A stretch of DNA of 64,000 nt, taken from NCBI GenBank assembly GCA_022448925.1, contig JAKVCP010000011.1:1-64000 (forward strand), given 5' to 3'. The notes under the pieces were generated by a model. That model had not been told where the DNA came from, searched no databases, and saw only the letters and a program-made list of their open reading frames with translations. Position 1 is the first letter of the stretch, and every line of letters begins with the position of its first letter. A program made the position numbers and the translations under genes. Of the stretch, positions 1 through 10,378 are shown piece by piece. The stretch is from Paracoccaceae bacterium. Its GTDB lineage: Bacteria; Pseudomonadota; Alphaproteobacteria; Rhodobacterales; Rhodobacteraceae.

Positions 1-823
1 CGCTGTCGAAATCCATCAAGGTGCTCGGGCCGGCAGAGGAATCCAGTGGCCCCAGAACAAAGGTATCCTCGCCATCGCCGCCGGTCGCCACATCGCGCGC
101 TCCGACCATCAAGGTATCATTGCCGTCGTTGGCATTCAGAAAATCCAGATCGCCATCACCAAAGTCGCCACCACCAAAGCCAATGAGTACGTCATCGCCA
201 TCGCCCGCAAACAGCGTATCCTGCCCGACGCCGCCATTCAGACTGTCGTTGCCTTCGCGCCCATGAAGCGCGTCGTTGCCCTCAGCGCCATGCAACATGT
301 CACGCCCAAGCCCACCGTGTAGTTCGTCATCGCCCGCGCCGCCATCAATCGTGTCGTTCCCGTCATGACCGAACAGATCGTCACGCCCCGCATCCCCGAT
401 CAGAAGATCATCGCCGCCTTCGCCGTGCAATGTGTCATTCTCATCACCTCCCGACAGACGATCCCCATCATCGCCGCCAAACATTTCGTCGTCACCGCCA
501 AGTCCGCTTAAGGTGTCATTGCCTGCCTGCCCGTTCATCAGGTCCGTTGCCTCGGTCCCGACGATACTGTTGTCTTCCGCGTCGCCTGGAAAGGCGCTGA
601 TCCCGGTGTCATCCACAAAACCGGACGGGGCGCCTGCTCTATCCAAGGGGTCGCCACCAAGGCTGTCTGCTGCAGCTTCCAGCAAGGCGGTGCTGTTGGG
701 TGTGATCTGCTCGCTGTCGCTGTCGGAGGATATGTCTTCGGCGTCATCCGCAGCGTCTGAGGGAATGACCGCCGCCATTGATCCGACCACCATAACACCC
801 AGCAATCCCGCCAGCCAAAACAT
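1..823 (-). CDS. RTX-type calcium-binding repeat protein, partial (C-terminus off the left edge)
   Basis: The frame is open from ATG at 823 to the window edge, so about 274 N-terminal residues are visible and the C-terminus is missing. Residues 1-20 form one hydrophobic segment (MFWLAGLLGVMVVG...) with no clear cleavage site. An acidic Asp/Glu/Ser-rich linker runs to about residue 90. From there on I see ten or more tandem nonapeptides of the GGxGxDxxx type (GGAGDDELH, GGLGRDMLH, GEGGDDLLI), the calcium-binding beta-roll signature of RTX proteins. The family folds on calcium outside the cytoplasm. GGAGG lies five bases before the ATG and supports this start. No catalytic domain is visible in the part present. 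Whether it is membrane-anchored or also carries a C-terminal type I secretion signal cannot be told here. Confidence 0.85.
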   Translation of the reverse strand, partial: MFWLAGLLGVMVVGSMAAVIPSDAADDAEDISSDSDSEQITPNSTALLEAAADSLGGDPLDRAGAPSGFVDDTGISAFPGDAEDNSIVGTEATDLMNGQAGNDTLSGLGGDDEMFGGDDGDRLSGGDENDTLHGEGGDDLLIGDAGRDDLFGHDGNDTIDGGAGDDELHGGLGRDMLHGAEGNDALHGREGNDSLNGGVGQDTLFAGDGDDVLIGFGGGDFGDGDLDFLNANDGNDTLMVGARDVATGGDGEDTFVLGPLDSSAGPSTLMDFDS

Positions 824-863
824 ACCTACCTCCGTGCCGCCGATTGGTATTATGTCGGCCCGA

Positions 864-892
864 ATATGAGAACGCAACGGGAACCTCGTCAA
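864..892 (-). promoter_or_regulatory. Candidate sigma70-type promoter of the RTX-type gene
   Basis: Read on the minus strand, TTGACG (892-887) is followed after 17 bases by TCATAT (869-864). This is a fair -35/-10 pair, about 40 bases upstream of the ATG at 823, in the short gap behind the DUF5665 gene. It suggests that the RTX gene is transcribed on its own. This is inferred from sequence only. Confidence 0.4.
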
Positions 893-904
893 ACGGTTAA
901 CGTT

Positions 905-1186
905 CTAGGGCAGGCCGGCTTCAATTTCCTGAATGATTTCGGTCGCCCAGTGACCAATGACCGGGACAAATTCAAACTGGCTCAGGAACAGGATGACCAG
1001 TGAAACCAGCGCTGAGGCGCCGATTACGGTGCCCAAACCGAACGCTAGACCGCGCAGGAACTGGAACCCGACCATGCGCAGGGGCGATTCGTAGATGCGC
1101 ACAAAGCGATGTTGGGCAAAGCCTTCGATAGCATCCGCAAGACGCGCGGTGTTGTCAGCCAAATCAGGCGGGGTGTCGTCATTCAT
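905..1186 (-). CDS. DUF5665 domain-containing small membrane protein
   Basis: This 93-residue protein begins at ATG 1186, overlapping the end of the DUF1643 gene by 8 bases; the longer reading from 1228 would run further into that gene. It has a short polar N-terminus, then RFVRIYESPLRMVGFQFLRG and a hydrophobic stretch of about 25 residues containing GLAFGLGTVIGASALVSLV, then FVPVIGHWATEI. This order (basic amphipathic part, glycine-rich membrane segment, FVPVIG) is what I recall for DUF5665, a small membrane protein common in Rhodobacterales with no known function. It is probably the last gene of the rbfA-truB transcription unit. Confidence 0.8.
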   Translation of the reverse strand: MNDDTPPDLADNTARLADAIEGFAQHRFVRIYESPLRMVGFQFLRGLAFGLGTVIGASALVSLVILFLSQFEFVPVIGHWATEIIQEIEAGLP

Positions 1187-1688
1187 CCGGTGGGCTCCAT
1201 TCCATTGGGCTGGTGCTGTAGGGGACATAGAGCGGATGTCGCGGATGACCGGCTTTTGTCACGCCCAGACAGAACAAGCGGCGCGGCAAAACGCCAAGGA
1301 TCTGTCGGTTTCGGTTCAAAAGCGCGCCATGGACGCCCCATGCGGCGATACAGGTCCGGGCCTCGGCACCGAGTTGCGACAGGACGGTGTCATTCTCTGG
1401 GCCAATCGGATCGGTTGCGGTGCGCAGGTCCGCGGGCCGCGTGGCCCGATAGGCAAACAGGTTGCCCACCACGACGCCGCCGGCTTGCATGTCGCGCGCC
1501 CGACGTTCACAGCGTTCGATCGTCGGGTCATTGCGCAGTTCGGTCGCGGTCGAGGGGTTGAGCATGACAAACAACACCGGCGCCACATCCCTGGCCCAGA
1601 TCCGGGTCAGCGCGTAGCGATAGGTTTCGCAGTCAGAATACAGCGCCTCAGAGGCGCCCTGGGCGCCTTGATGCCGCCGTAGGATCAT
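1179..1688 (-). CDS. DUF1643 domain-containing protein
   Basis: The 169-residue protein starts at ATG 1688, giving a 4-base ATGA overlap with the truB stop, so it is probably translationally coupled to truB. The core motif [20 protein letters not shown], followed by [20 protein letters not shown] and later [17 protein letters not shown], matches the DUF1643 family (LNPSTAD...DPTI...R...GNLFAYRAT...GxTKxGxPxHPLY). The family is widespread and of unknown biochemical role; no enzymatic function should be assigned. A longer open frame exists upstream to 2141 but it lies antiparallel within truB codons and reads as an arginine-rich shadow, so I reject it. Confidence 0.85.
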   Translation of the reverse strand: MILRRHQGAQGASEALYSDCETYRYALTRIWARDVAPVLFVMLNPSTATELRNDPTIERCERRARDMQAGGVVVGNLFAYRATRPADLRTATDPIGPENDTVLSQLGAEARTCIAAWGVHGALLNRNRQILGVLPRRLFCLGVTKAGHPRHPLYVPYSTSPMEWSPPDE

Positions 1689-2596
1689 TCGACAGCAACG
1701 AAAACGCGGTTTGGATGCAGTTCGCCCGCCTTGAAACGCCCCACGGCCACGGCCTGACCTTCCAGAGCGGCCCAGCATTCCTCTCCGTAGTCGATACCTG
1801 TGGCCATCACCATTCCGGGGTTGCCATTGCGCAGGCGTACTGCGGCCTCGGGCGTGCAGACGGCGCGCGGCAGGTCGGACAGACCAACCTCGAGTGGTTG
1901 GATGTGGGCATCCAGCGCCTCTGTCTTGGCCATCTCGTCGATTTTGTCGATCGACAGGCCATCCTCGGCCCGGAACGGCCCTGACCAAATCCGGCGCAGG
2001 GTCAGCACGTGTCCGTGGCAGCCCAGGGCTCTGCCCAGATCGCGGGCGATCGAACGGACATAGCCCCCTTTTCCGCAGGTCATTTCTAGCTCGACATGAT
2101 CCGCGTCCGGGCGATCGGTCAGCAGCAGTTCTTCGACCCAAAGAGGGCGGGCAGCAAGGTCCATCTCTTCGCCATCGCGGGCGCGTTTGTAGGCGCGCTC
2201 ACCGTCGATTTTCACGGCTGAAAATTGCGGAGGCACTTGTTCGATGTCGCCGACAAACCCGCCCAGCGCGTCCTTGATCGCCTCATCTGAAGGGCGCAAA
2301 GGGCTGTTCGCGATGACCTCGCCTTCGGCGTCGTCCGTGTTGGTTGCCTGTCCCAGCCGCACCGTGAAGCGATAGGCCTTCAGGGCATCGGTGATATAAG
2401 GAACCGTCTTTGTCGCCTCGCCAAGGGCTACGGCCAAAACACCTGTGGCTTCGGGGTCCAACGTGCCCGCGTGGCCCGCCTTTCGGGCAGACAGCGCCCA
2501 GCGCACCTTGTTGACCACGGCTGTCGAAGTCATGCCTGCGGGTTTGTCGACCAGCAACCAGCCCGAAATGTTGCGTCCCTTGCGTTTGCGTCCCAT
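1685..2596 (-). CDS. truB: tRNA pseudouridine(55) synthase TruB
   Basis: TruB makes pseudouridine 55 in the T-loop of elongator tRNAs. The 303-residue product starts at [21 protein letters not shown]. The signature [14 protein letters not shown] carries the catalytic aspartate (about D47). [11 protein letters not shown] and the C-terminal PUA-like part with LRNGNPG follow the family pattern and length. The upstream extension to 2782 reads arginine- and cysteine-rich and is not conserved in character, so ATG 2596 is preferred. Gene order rbfA - truB on one strand is common in bacteria; here a DUF2233 gene sits between them. Confidence 0.97.
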   Translation of the reverse strand: MGRKRKGRNISGWLLVDKPAGMTSTAVVNKVRWALSARKAGHAGTLDPEATGVLAVALGEATKTVPYITDALKAYRFTVRLGQATNTDDAEGEVIANSPLRPSDEAIKDALGGFVGDIEQVPPQFSAVKIDGERAYKRARDGEEMDLAARPLWVEELLLTDRPDADHVELEMTCGKGGYVRSIARDLGRALGCHGHVLTLRRIWSGPFRAEDGLSIDKIDEMAKTEALDAHIQPLEVGLSDLPRAVCTPEAAVRLRNGNPGMVMATGIDYGEECWAALEGQAVAVGRFKAGELHPNRVFVAVE

Positions 2597-2648
2597 GCGC
2601 GTCCCCGTTTGAAAGAGCGCGCCGGTTAGCGCGCCGAGACAAGGTTTG

Positions 2649-3407
2649 TCAATTCTGCACCGGTGTAACTGTGCCGACAATCGGTCCCATCCGCCGCCCG
2701 CTGTCGGCGCGGCCCAGCGACGGCGCATACAGCCGGGACACGTTGCCATCGATATAGAGCGCCTGCTCCAGCCCCAGTACATCTCGGAAATAGCTGGCGA
2801 ATTCGTGAAAGGTTACGGAATTGTTCGAGATCACGAAGACTGCCGTGGCGTGATCAGCGCTGGCGCCAACACCATTTCGAATAAACCGCGAGGTGCTCTC
2901 GGCGCGGAACTTCGGGTGCAACGAACCGTCTATCACCAGCATTGGGCCGGATTGGCTGGCATAGGCGCAATTTGGGGATTCGCGCTGGTAGCGCAGCGTC
3001 TCGATCACGCGAACCCAGTTCAGTCCGATACACAGGATCCCGTTTGGCAGCAGTCCAAAGTTGCCGGGGCCACTGTTGGGCACCACGCGCATGATCTGGC
3101 GGCCGCGCTCGATGTAATGGCCAACCGGTCGCCGGTCATCGTGATACATGCCGCCGTTGGTCGCAAAGCTGAGCTTCAGGCCCTGATCTGACAGCGATTG
3201 GTTGACGGCGCTGAACGAGCCGAACGGTTTCCCGTCTTCATCGTACAGAAAAAGCCGCAGATCGTCGCGTGTCAGGTCGGCAGAGCAAACGGTATAGGAA
3301 TTTCCCAAGTAGCGATCGTCATGGCATTCCAGTGCCCAAACCGGCGTCCAAAGACCCAGCATGAGCAGGATTAGAGCGGCCTTAATCTTTGAGATCGCGT
3401 TGAACAT
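2649..3407 (-). CDS. Phosphodiester glycosidase family (DUF2233/NAGPA) exported protein
   Basis: The product has about 252 residues. I choose ATG 3407 because it opens a clear signal peptide ([20 protein letters not shown], cleavage near VWALE), overlapping the end of rbfA by 26 bases. Mature motifs are [38 protein letters not shown] and [12 protein letters not shown]. They match the phosphodiester glycosidase/NAGPA fold (NGGxF...PNG...SGPxLv.dG...RsavG...aLnLDGG), a family that includes human N-acetylglucosamine-1-phosphodiester glycosidase. The bacterial substrate is unknown, probably an envelope or exopolysaccharide phosphodiester. Its place between rbfA and truB is most likely co-transcription without functional link. 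Confidence 0.85.
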   Translation of the reverse strand: MFNAISKIKAALILLMLGLWTPVWALECHDDRYLGNSYTVCSADLTRDDLRLFLYDEDGKPFGSFSAVNQSLSDQGLKLSFATNGGMYHDDRRPVGHYIERGRQIMRVVPNSGPGNFGLLPNGILCIGLNWVRVIETLRYQRESPNCAYASQSGPMLVIDGSLHPKFRAESTSRFIRNGVGASADHATAVFVISNNSVTFHEFASYFRDVLGLEQALYIDGNVSRLYAPSLGRADSGRRMGPIVGTVTPVQN

Positions 3408-3777
3408 CGGCCTGGGAAAATAGCCTTCGAGTTTCATCCATCTGGTCAAAGGTTTCGTCAATGCGGAACCGCAGATCAGGTGAGAACTTGAGAGTCAGTT
3501 TCTTGGATATCGCACGCCGCAGTTCGCCCTTGTTGCGCGCCAGCAGCGCGATGACGTCATCTTGCCCCTTGCCACCCAGTGGCAGCACATATGCCGTCGC
3601 GATCTTGAGGTCAGGCGAGGTCCGCACCTCGCCGACCGTGATTGAAAGACGGTTCAGATCGGGATCGTGGATGTCACCGCGGTTCAGCACATCCGAAAGC
3701 GTACGTCGGATCAGTTCACCAACCCGAAGCTGCCGCTGGCTGGGTCCGCCATCATCCGTGAATTTGTTCTTTGCCAT
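3382..3777 (-). CDS. rbfA: 30S ribosome-binding factor RbfA
   Basis: RbfA binds the 5' end region of 16S rRNA and assists late 30S maturation and cold adaptation. The 131-residue protein starts [20 protein letters not shown] and shows the family pattern: [17 protein letters not shown] at the N-terminus, [21 protein letters not shown] in the KH-like core, and [13 protein letters not shown] near the end. A TTG nine bases upstream (3786) could also start it. The first gene of the leftward run, it is divergent from dapB. Confidence 0.95.
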   Translation of the reverse strand: MAKNKFTDDGGPSQRQLRVGELIRRTLSDVLNRGDIHDPDLNRLSITVGEVRTSPDLKIATAYVLPLGGKGQDDVIALLARNKGELRRAISKKLTLKFSPDLRFRIDETFDQMDETRRLFSQADVQRDLKD

Positions 3778-3862
3778 TTCTTCCAATTAGGCGCTTGCAC
3801 GGGCTTTGCCAAGTCGCTGTGGACAGGTAAAGAGGCCGAAAAGCGACAAAAGGACGGGTCAA

Positions 3863-4678
3863 ATGACGGAATTGCCGGGCGTGGTGGTGACAGGTGTGTC
3901 GGGGCGCATGGGCCAGATGCTGGTCCGGGAAGTGATGGCAAGTGAGCGGTTGAAGCTGGTGGGCGCCTTAGAGCGGCCCGGCCATGACTGGATCGGACGG
4001 GATGTGGGCCAGGCAATGGGCGGCAGCGCACTGGGCGTTGTGGTTGAGGATGATCCGCTTGAAGCCTTTGCACGGGCGCAGGCGGTGATCGATTTTTCCG
4101 CGCCCGCGGCGACGGTGGCTTTTGCGGCGCTGGCGGCGCAGGCACGTGCGGTTCACGTGATCGGGACCACTGGTTTAACCGACGATGACATCGCCATGTT
4201 GGGTCACGCAGCGCGTCATGCGGTGATTGTCCGCGCCGGAAACATGAGCCTTGGCGTCAACCTGCTGACGGTTCTGACCCGCAAGGTCGCCCAAGCGCTG
4301 GATGCTGATTACGACATCGAAATCATTGAAAGCCACCACCACCACAAGGTTGATGCACCCTCTGGAACGGCTTTGATGCTGGGTGAAGCTGCTGCGCAGG
4401 GGCGCGGTGTGGCTCTGGCGGATGTGTCAGAGCGGGGCCGTGATGGCATCACGGGCGCCCGGACGCGGGGGGATATCGGCTTTTCGGCGATTCGCGGAGG
4501 CGACATCGTCGGCGAACATGATGTCCTTTTTGCCGCCGCCGGAGAGCGGATCGTGCTGCGTCACATTGCCAGCGATCGCAAGGTCTTTGCACGTGGCGCG
4601 TTGAAGGCGGCACTGTGGGGACAAGACAAGGCGCCGGGCGAATATGACATGTTGGATGTCCTGGGTCTGACTGACTGA
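3863..4678 (+). CDS. dapB: 4-hydroxy-tetrahydrodipicolinate reductase DapB
   Basis: DapB reduces 4-hydroxy-tetrahydrodipicolinate with NAD(P)H in the diaminopimelate/lysine pathway. The 271-residue product starts at ATG 3863. GVSGRMGQ near residue 10 is the nucleotide-binding GxxGxxG loop. [14 protein letters not shown] and the diagnostic active-site segment [20 protein letters not shown] (catalytic histidine and lysine) are all present, as is [18 protein letters not shown]. Another pathway gene, dapA, lies 10 kb downstream on the opposite strand, so the two are not one operon. Confidence 0.97.
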   Translation: MTELPGVVVTGVSGRMGQMLVREVMASERLKLVGALERPGHDWIGRDVGQAMGGSALGVVVEDDPLEAFARAQAVIDFSAPAATVAFAALAAQARAVHVIGTTGLTDDDIAMLGHAARHAVIVRAGNMSLGVNLLTVLTRKVAQALDADYDIEIIESHHHHKVDAPSGTALMLGEAAAQGRGVALADVSERGRDGITGARTRGDIGFSAIRGGDIVGEHDVLFAAAGERIVLRHIASDRKVFARGALKAALWGQDKAPGEYDMLDVLGLTD

Positions 4679-4725
4679 TCCAATGCCACCTGTTGCACGT
4701 AAACGGGTAAATTGGAGTGAGACTT

Positions 4726-5079
4726 ATGCGATTGGTTGCCTTTTTGATCGCCTGCGGTGCGACAGTAGCGGGACCCGCCGCGGCAGACTTCGAACGTGTG
4801 ACGGACAAAACCCAGTTCATTCAGTTGGTCGATGGCCGCACCCTGTCCCGTCCGCTGGTCAAGCTTGAGGTGCGGTCGGACGGGCGCATTGATGGCACCG
4901 GCATGGCACTTCGGGTCAGCGGCGGTTGGGGCTGGGAGCAGGGGTACTTCTGCCGGGATCTCGTGTGGGGTAGCGAAGACCTTGGGTACAATTGTCAGGT
5001 GGTCAGTTTCGACGGCAAACGGGTGCGATTCCACTCGGACAAAGGCACAGGCGACTACGCAGATTTCAGGTTGCGGTAG
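4726..5079 (+). CDS. Small exported protein of unknown function
   Basis: This 117-residue protein follows dapB. GGAG at 4714-4717 points to ATG 4726 rather than GTG 4717. Residues 1-20 (MRLVAFLIACGATVAGPAAA) form a signal peptide with an AXA cleavage motif. The mature part is a compact domain with LVDGRTLSRPLVKLEVRSDG, GGWGWEQGYFCRDLVWG and YNCQVV, including two cysteines that could form a disulfide in the periplasm. I do not recognise a characterised family. The similarity in position to dapB says nothing about lysine synthesis. Confidence 0.75.
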   Translation: MRLVAFLIACGATVAGPAAADFERVTDKTQFIQLVDGRTLSRPLVKLEVRSDGRIDGTGMALRVSGGWGWEQGYFCRDLVWGSEDLGYNCQVVSFDGKRVRFHSDKGTGDYADFRLR

Positions 5080-5263
5080 ACCGCTTCGATTGCTGCGCGC
5101 GCGTCGTGGGTGTGGACTTCAGCGCGCTGGACGCAGATTTGTCGGATTTGGCCAAACTAGAGGTCATTGACCAGCCATAGGATCGCCGCTCTGCGGCCCG
5201 GCACTGGGGGGCTCACCTATCATTGCTGGCAATGTCGCTCGCAGTCCTTGATCTGCTCTGCCG

Positions 5264-5452
5264 TCAAAAATCGACCGCGAGCCCCTTCTTCTCCCAGTCA
5301 CCATAGCGCACTGGTTCAGGTCCATCGCGCCCGCCCAATTCAGTGGGCAGTGCCTTGGCCTCGGCTTCGGCCTTTTTGCGGCGCTCTGCGGCCTCTGCCA
5401 AGGCGCGCTGTGCGGCGGGGGGAAGATCCTGTGGGATATCGTCCATCGGCAT
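5264..5452 (-). CDS. DUF1674 / succinate dehydrogenase assembly factor 4-like protein
   Basis: The 62-residue protein ends in GGRDGPEPVRYGDWEKKGLA followed by VDF, which is the conserved C-terminal signature of the DUF1674/SDHAF4 family (GGxxGPEPTRYGDWExxGxxxDF). In mitochondria SDHAF4 promotes flavinylated SdhA assembly and limits ROS; the bacterial proteins are presumed to act similarly. The N-terminal half is an alanine/lysine/glutamate-rich helix. It is divergent from rsmB with about 80 bases between the starts. No sdh genes are in the window. Confidence 0.85.
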   Translation of the reverse strand: MPMDDIPQDLPPAAQRALAEAAERRKKAEAEAKALPTELGGRDGPEPVRYGDWEKKGLAVDF

Positions 5453-5532
5453 GTTTCCTTGCGACTGCCACCCTGATATACGCCCGTCGCGCGGCGGGGC
5501 AAGGGATCTCGGCGCCGCATCGGAGAGCTTTG

Positions 5533-6801
5533 ATGCCGAATACCAAGATTACCGCCCGTCAGGCCGCCGTCGAATTGTTGGAGCAGGTGCTGGGTCATGA
5601 CCGGCTTCTGAGCGAGGCAATGACCGGCGACCGCTGGACCAGCCTGCCGCCGGAAATCCGTGCGGCGGCACAGCGACTGGCGCTGGATACACTGCGGGGG
5701 CTTGAACGGGCGGATCGAATACTGAAGCCATTTCTGAAAAAGCCACCTCCGTCCAAAGTGATGAATACCCTGCGGTTGGGGGCAGTTGAACTGTCAACCG
5801 GGGGGGCGGCGCATGGTGTGGTGAACGACTGTGTTGACATTGTTGCCCGCGGCATGCGGACCCGACCCATGAAGGGGCTGGTCAACGCCGTCTTGCGCAA
5901 TGTCGCCGACAAAGGCCCGACAGAGTGGCCGATCCTGCGTGTTCCACGCCTTCCGGTCTGGCTGCGCGCGCCTTTGATAGAGGCCTGGGGCCGCGAGGCC
6001 GTCACCGCCATGGAGGCGGCTCAGTTCCGTGGAGCTCCGGTGGATCTGACGGCAAAGACCGATGCCGAGGCTATCGCCAAAGCGCTTGGCGGCACGCTGT
6101 TGCCGACCGGTTCGGTGCGTTTGGCCGGGCCGGCCCAGATCTCGGCCTTGCCGGGTTATGACAGTGGCGACTGGTGGGTCCAGGATGCCGCCGCAGCACT
6201 GCCCGCGCGGCTGTTGAATGCCCGCCCCGGTGAGACGGTTCTCGATATGTGTGCCGCTCCGGGCGGCAAGACGATGCAGCTTGCGGCAACCGGGGCCAAG
6301 GTGACTGCACTTGATCTGTCTGCCAGTCGTTTGACACGTGTAGAGGACAACCTGAACCGGGCACAGTTGACCGCTCGGGTGATACAGGGGGATGCGTTCG
6401 ACCATGCTGATGGGCCATATGACGCCATTCTGCTGGACGCCCCCTGTTCTGCCACTGGCACCATTCGCCGGCACCCTGATTTGCCGCATGCACGCCGCGG
6501 TGAGGCGATCGGTGATCTAATCGCATTGCAGGCTGCCATGCTTGATCATGCATTGACCTTGCTGCGGCCCGGCGGGCGGCTGGTCTTTTGCACCTGTTCG
6601 TTGCTGCCTGATGAAGGCGAATGCCAGATCGACGATGCGCTCTTGCGGCATCCTGGTCTTTTGGTCGCCCCGGCCCAGGCTCAGGGTATCGCACCGGACT
6701 GGCGCACCGCCGAGGGGGGCATTCGCCTGCGGCCCGACTATTGGACAGATCTGGGTGGGATGGATGGCTTCTACATGGCTGTTCTGCAAAAACCCGCTTG
6801 A
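5533..6801 (+). CDS. rsmB: RsmB/NOP family rRNA (cytosine-C5)-methyltransferase
   Basis: The 422-residue protein starts at MPNTKITARQAAVELLEQVL. Its N-terminal ~130 residues form a NusB-like RNA-binding domain. The SAM-binding loop is DMCAAPGGKTMQLA, and the two family cysteine motifs are DAPCSATGTIRRHPD and FCTCSLLPDEGE. This is the layout of RsmB (m5C967 of 16S rRNA) and its close NOP2/Sun relatives; the exact target base cannot be read from sequence. The upstream extension of the frame to 5167 runs antiparallel through the SdhAF4-like gene and is rejected. Confidence 0.93.
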   Translation: MPNTKITARQAAVELLEQVLGHDRLLSEAMTGDRWTSLPPEIRAAAQRLALDTLRGLERADRILKPFLKKPPPSKVMNTLRLGAVELSTGGAAHGVVNDCVDIVARGMRTRPMKGLVNAVLRNVADKGPTEWPILRVPRLPVWLRAPLIEAWGREAVTAMEAAQFRGAPVDLTAKTDAEAIAKALGGTLLPTGSVRLAGPAQISALPGYDSGDWWVQDAAAALPARLLNARPGETVLDMCAAPGGKTMQLAATGAKVTALDLSASRLTRVEDNLNRAQLTARVIQGDAFDHADGPYDAILLDAPCSATGTIRRHPDLPHARRGEAIGDLIALQAAMLDHALTLLRPGGRLVFCTCSLLPDEGECQIDDALLRHPGLLVAPAQAQGIAPDWRTAEGGIRLRPDYWTDLGGMDGFYMAVLQKPA

Positions 6802-6897
6802 GTGGCCGGGATCGATTTTCCAAGATGACTTTGCAGGTGCAGAAGGCTATTGTCTTCTTCCAAGACGCGCCCGAACAGCGCGCATGAGGCAGAGTAC

Positions 6898-8646
6898 ATG
6901 ACGAACCCCGGCAGCCTTTCATCGCGGTGGACGCGCATGATGCACCGTGTGCATGCACGGGCCAGCGGTCGCGCGCGGCCTGCGACGGGATTCGTTTCGC
7001 AGCCAGAACCACGCACCGTCGGCGCCTTTGCCAAAGGGCGGCAGCTGACTGCCGGGAACCTGTTGTTTGCGGGGCACCTGATCGAAGCGCCGGGCGCTAT
7101 GATCTGGGACCTTGATCTGCCAGATGCAGCATATGAAGAAGAATTGCACGGGTTCATCTGGCTCGACGATCTTGCCGCCGTCGGTGATTCCGGTGCACGT
7201 CAGGTCGCGCAAAGCTGGCTTTGGGGCTGGGTTGACCGCTATGGCCGCGGACGCGGGGCAGGATGGACGCCTGAGTTGACAGGGCGGCGGATGATCCGCT
7301 GGATCCATCACGCGCTTTTTGTCCTGCGGGGGCAGGACAAAGACGTCTCGGACGCGTTTTACCGCTCATTGGCACAACAGGCGATTTTCCTTGGGAAACG
7401 GTGGCCGTACACGGCACCCGGTTTGCCCCGTTTCGAAGCGGTGACCGGGTTGCTATATGCAGGGCTGTCGCTGCAAGGAATGGAGCATTTCATCGACCCG
7501 GCATCAAAGGGGCTATCACAGGCCTGTCGGTCGCTTGTGGACGACCAGGGGGGGATCCCAACCCGCAACCCTGAGGAGCTTCTCGAAGTCTTTACCCTGC
7601 TGACCTGGGCGGCCTCGGCCCTGCAGGAAAGCCGCAGACCACCCTCTGAGGCGCATTTGGCAGCTATTGAACGCATTGCGCCCACACTGCGCACCCTGCG
7701 TCATGCCGATGGTGGTCTGGCGCGGTTCCATGGGGGCGGGCGTGGGCTGGAAGGGCGGTTGGATCAGGCTTTGGCGGCAACGGACATCAAGGTGCGTCAG
7801 CCGGATGGCCTTGCGATGGGGTTCGCCCGTCTGTCTGCAGGCCGTACAAGCATTGTCATCGACGCGGCAAAACCACCTCAGGGCAGGGCCTCGTTCAATG
7901 CGCATGCGTCAACATTGGCCTTCGAGTTGACCTCGGGGCGCCGCCCGCTTTTGGTGAACTGCGGATCCGGCGCCGTCTTTGGCGAGGCCTGGCGTCGGGC
8001 CGGCCGCGCAACACCATCGCATTCCGCGCTGTCACTGGAAGGTTTTTCCAGCGCACGGCTTGGCAAACCCGGCCTGGTTGGTGCTGCCAAACGCGAGATG
8101 CTTGAGGACACGCCCGACCATGTGCCCGTGCAGATCACACATGCCGAGGACGGGTTTCGGTTCGAAGGCGGGCACGACGGTTATGTATCCACCCATGGGC
8201 TGACCCATGCCCGCATTCTTGAATTGACGTTTGATGGCCGCGGCATGGTCGGCGAAGACATGCTGATTGCGATGGAACCCGACCACAGGCTGTTGTTCGA
8301 TCAACGCATGAATGCAGTCAAGCTTCACGGTCTGACGTTTGCCATCCGCTTTCATCTCCACCCCGAGGTCGACGCCGAGATCGACATGGGCGGCAGTGCT
8401 GTGTCGATGGCATTGCGCAGCGGTGAAATTTGGGTGTTTCGACACGACGGAAAGCAGGAAATGACGCTGGAACCCTCTGTTTACCTCGAAAAAGGTCGTT
8501 TGCAGCCCCGCGCGACGAAACAGATCGTTTTAACTGGGCGCGCGATGGAGTATGCGAGCCGCGTGCGATGGTCGTTGGCCAAGGCGCAGGACACCGCATT
8601 GGCGGTGCGTGACCTGGCTCGTGATGAATTGCCGCTGCCGTACTGA
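6898..8646 (+). CDS. Heparinase II/III family protein
   Basis: The 582-residue product begins [20 protein letters not shown]. The N-terminal two thirds is an alpha-helical toroid-like part ([34 protein letters not shown]). The C-terminal part holds the Heparinase_II_III domain with [36 protein letters not shown] and the beta-sandwich region [13 protein letters not shown]. Members of this family are polysaccharide lyases, but the genes lodged between rsmB and purH in Rhodobacterales are uncharacterised and have no signal peptide, so a cytoplasmic or envelope-recycling role is as likely as glycan degradation. It is 29 bases from purH, probably co-transcribed. Confidence 0.88.
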   Translation: MTNPGSLSSRWTRMMHRVHARASGRARPATGFVSQPEPRTVGAFAKGRQLTAGNLLFAGHLIEAPGAMIWDLDLPDAAYEEELHGFIWLDDLAAVGDSGARQVAQSWLWGWVDRYGRGRGAGWTPELTGRRMIRWIHHALFVLRGQDKDVSDAFYRSLAQQAIFLGKRWPYTAPGLPRFEAVTGLLYAGLSLQGMEHFIDPASKGLSQACRSLVDDQGGIPTRNPEELLEVFTLLTWAASALQESRRPPSEAHLAAIERIAPTLRTLRHADGGLARFHGGGRGLEGRLDQALAATDIKVRQPDGLAMGFARLSAGRTSIVIDAAKPPQGRASFNAHASTLAFELTSGRRPLLVNCGSGAVFGEAWRRAGRATPSHSALSLEGFSSARLGKPGLVGAAKREMLEDTPDHVPVQITHAEDGFRFEGGHDGYVSTHGLTHARILELTFDGRGMVGEDMLIAMEPDHRLLFDQRMNAVKLHGLTFAIRFHLHPEVDAEIDMGGSAVSMALRSGEIWVFRHDGKQEMTLEPSVYLEKGRLQPRATKQIVLTGRAMEYASRVRWSLAKAQDTALAVRDLARDELPLPY

Positions 8647-8675
8647 CACACATAGCCTCGTTGGACCTGCCAAAT

Positions 8676-10265
8676 ATGACCGACCTTTTCCCCGTGCGCC
8701 GCGCGCTGATTTCCGTTTCCGACAAGACAGGCCTGATTGATCTGGCCCGGGCCCTGAGGGACCGCAATGTCGAGATCCTGTCAACCGGCGGTTCCGCCGC
8801 CGCGCTGCGTGATGCCGGGATTGCGGTCACGGACGTGGCCGATGTGACCGGGTTCCCTGAAATGATGGATGGCCGGGTCAAGACCCTGCATCCGATGGTT
8901 CACGGGGGCTTGCTGGCGCTGCGTGACAATACGGCTCATCTGGCCGCCATGGAGACCCATGGGATCGGCGGTATCGACCTCTTGATTGTGAATCTCTACC
9001 CGTTCGAAGCCACTGTTGCCAAAGGCGCCGACTATGACACCTGCATCGAAAATATCGATATCGGTGGTCCTGCCATGATTCGCGCCGCGGCCAAGAACCA
9101 CGGATTTGTCACCACCATCGTCGATGTCGAAGACTATGGGTCCCTGCTTGTGGAACTCGATGCCAACGAGGGCCAGACAAGCTATGCCTTCCGTCAGCAG
9201 CAGGCGCAGATCGCCTACGCGAGGACTGGCGCCTATGACGCCGCCGTCAGTTCCTGGATGGCTCAGGCGCTGGGCAATCCGGCGCCGCGCCGTCGCGCTG
9301 TCGCGGGAACGCTGGCGCAAACCCTGCGCTATGGCGAGAACCCGCATCAGGCGGCTTCGTTTTACACCGATGGCACGGACCGTCCCGGCGTTGCAACCGC
9401 AACTCAGCATCAGGGCAAGGAACTGAGCTACAACAACATCAACGACACCGATGCCGCCTTTGAGCTTGTGGCCGAGTTCGACCCCGCCGATGGCCCGGCC
9501 TGTGCGATCATCAAGCACGCCAACCCCTGCGGTGTCGCCCGAGGCGCAACCTTGCTTGAGGCCTACAAGGCCGCATTTGATTGTGACCGCACCTCGGCCT
9601 TTGGGGGTATTGTGGCGCTGAACGGAACGCTGGATGGCGCGACCGCGCGCGAAATGTCGGGGATCTTTACCGAAGTGGTGATTGCGCCTGATGCAACGGA
9701 AGAAGCCAAAGAGGTCTTTGCAGCCAAAAAAAACCTTCGCCTTCTGACCACCGGTGGTTTGCCGGATGTTCGTGCCGGAGGCCAGACGCTGCGGCAGGTG
9801 GCCGGCGGTTTCCTTATGCAGACCAAGGATGTCGGATTTGTCGGGCTTGAGGATCTGAAGATTGTCACCAAGGTGGCCCCGTCTGAGGCCCAAATGGCCG
9901 ACCTCTTGTTCGCCTGGAAAGTGGCCAAGCACGTGAAGTCGAATGCAATTGTGTACGTCAGAGATGGTGCGACGGTGGGCGTCGGTGCTGGCCAGATGAG
10001 CCGCGTTGACAGTGCCTTGATCGCCGCCAAGAAGGCTGAGCGTATGGCCGATGTTCTTGGCCTGCCTGCGCCGTTGACCCAAGGAAGCGCTGTGGCGTCC
10101 GATGCATTCTTTCCGTTCCCAGATGGTTTGCTAGAGGCAGCGGCTGCGGGCGCGACATGCGTGATACAGCCAGGTGGATCCATGCGGGATGATGAGGTCA
10201 TCGCGGCTGCAGATGAGGCGGGGCTGGCCATGGTCTTTACCGGCATGCGTCACTTCCGGCACTAA
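8676..10265 (+). CDS. purH: Bifunctional AICAR formyltransferase / IMP cyclohydrolase PurH
   Basis: PurH carries out the last two steps of IMP synthesis. The 529-residue length equals the usual family length. The N-terminal cyclohydrolase (MGS-like) domain shows [39 protein letters not shown]. The AICAR transformylase part shows [25 protein letters not shown] and [11 protein letters not shown] pick ATG 8676; TTG at 8661 in the same frame is an alternative. Confidence 0.97.
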   Translation: MTDLFPVRRALISVSDKTGLIDLARALRDRNVEILSTGGSAAALRDAGIAVTDVADVTGFPEMMDGRVKTLHPMVHGGLLALRDNTAHLAAMETHGIGGIDLLIVNLYPFEATVAKGADYDTCIENIDIGGPAMIRAAAKNHGFVTTIVDVEDYGSLLVELDANEGQTSYAFRQQQAQIAYARTGAYDAAVSSWMAQALGNPAPRRRAVAGTLAQTLRYGENPHQAASFYTDGTDRPGVATATQHQGKELSYNNINDTDAAFELVAEFDPADGPACAIIKHANPCGVARGATLLEAYKAAFDCDRTSAFGGIVALNGTLDGATAREMSGIFTEVVIAPDATEEAKEVFAAKKNLRLLTTGGLPDVRAGGQTLRQVAGGFLMQTKDVGFVGLEDLKIVTKVAPSEAQMADLLFAWKVAKHVKSNAIVYVRDGATVGVGAGQMSRVDSALIAAKKAERMADVLGLPAPLTQGSAVASDAFFPFPDGLLEAAAAGATCVIQPGGSMRDDEVIAAADEAGLAMVFTGMRHFRH

Positions 10266-10378
10266 GACCGGGGCCCTGCGCTGGTGCCTGTGCAGGGCAG
10301 GCCATGGGGCGTGGAGAGGGCTTTTATCCCGTCTCGCCACTCGATACAGGGTGTCTGGAAGGGAAATGTGGGGGAAAT

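Noticed and set aside
1179-2141. 320-residue frame covering the DUF1643 gene and much of truB
   Set aside because: The N-terminal half is an arginine/glycine-rich shadow of truB in another frame; the DUF1643 gene starts at ATG 1688.
5167-5532. Long N-terminal extension of rsmB
   Set aside because: It runs antiparallel through the SdhAF4-like gene and does not resemble RsmB; the family start is at 5533.
8781-10082. 433-residue minus-strand frame inside purH
   Set aside because: It is the antisense shadow of a fully conserved purH coding sequence.
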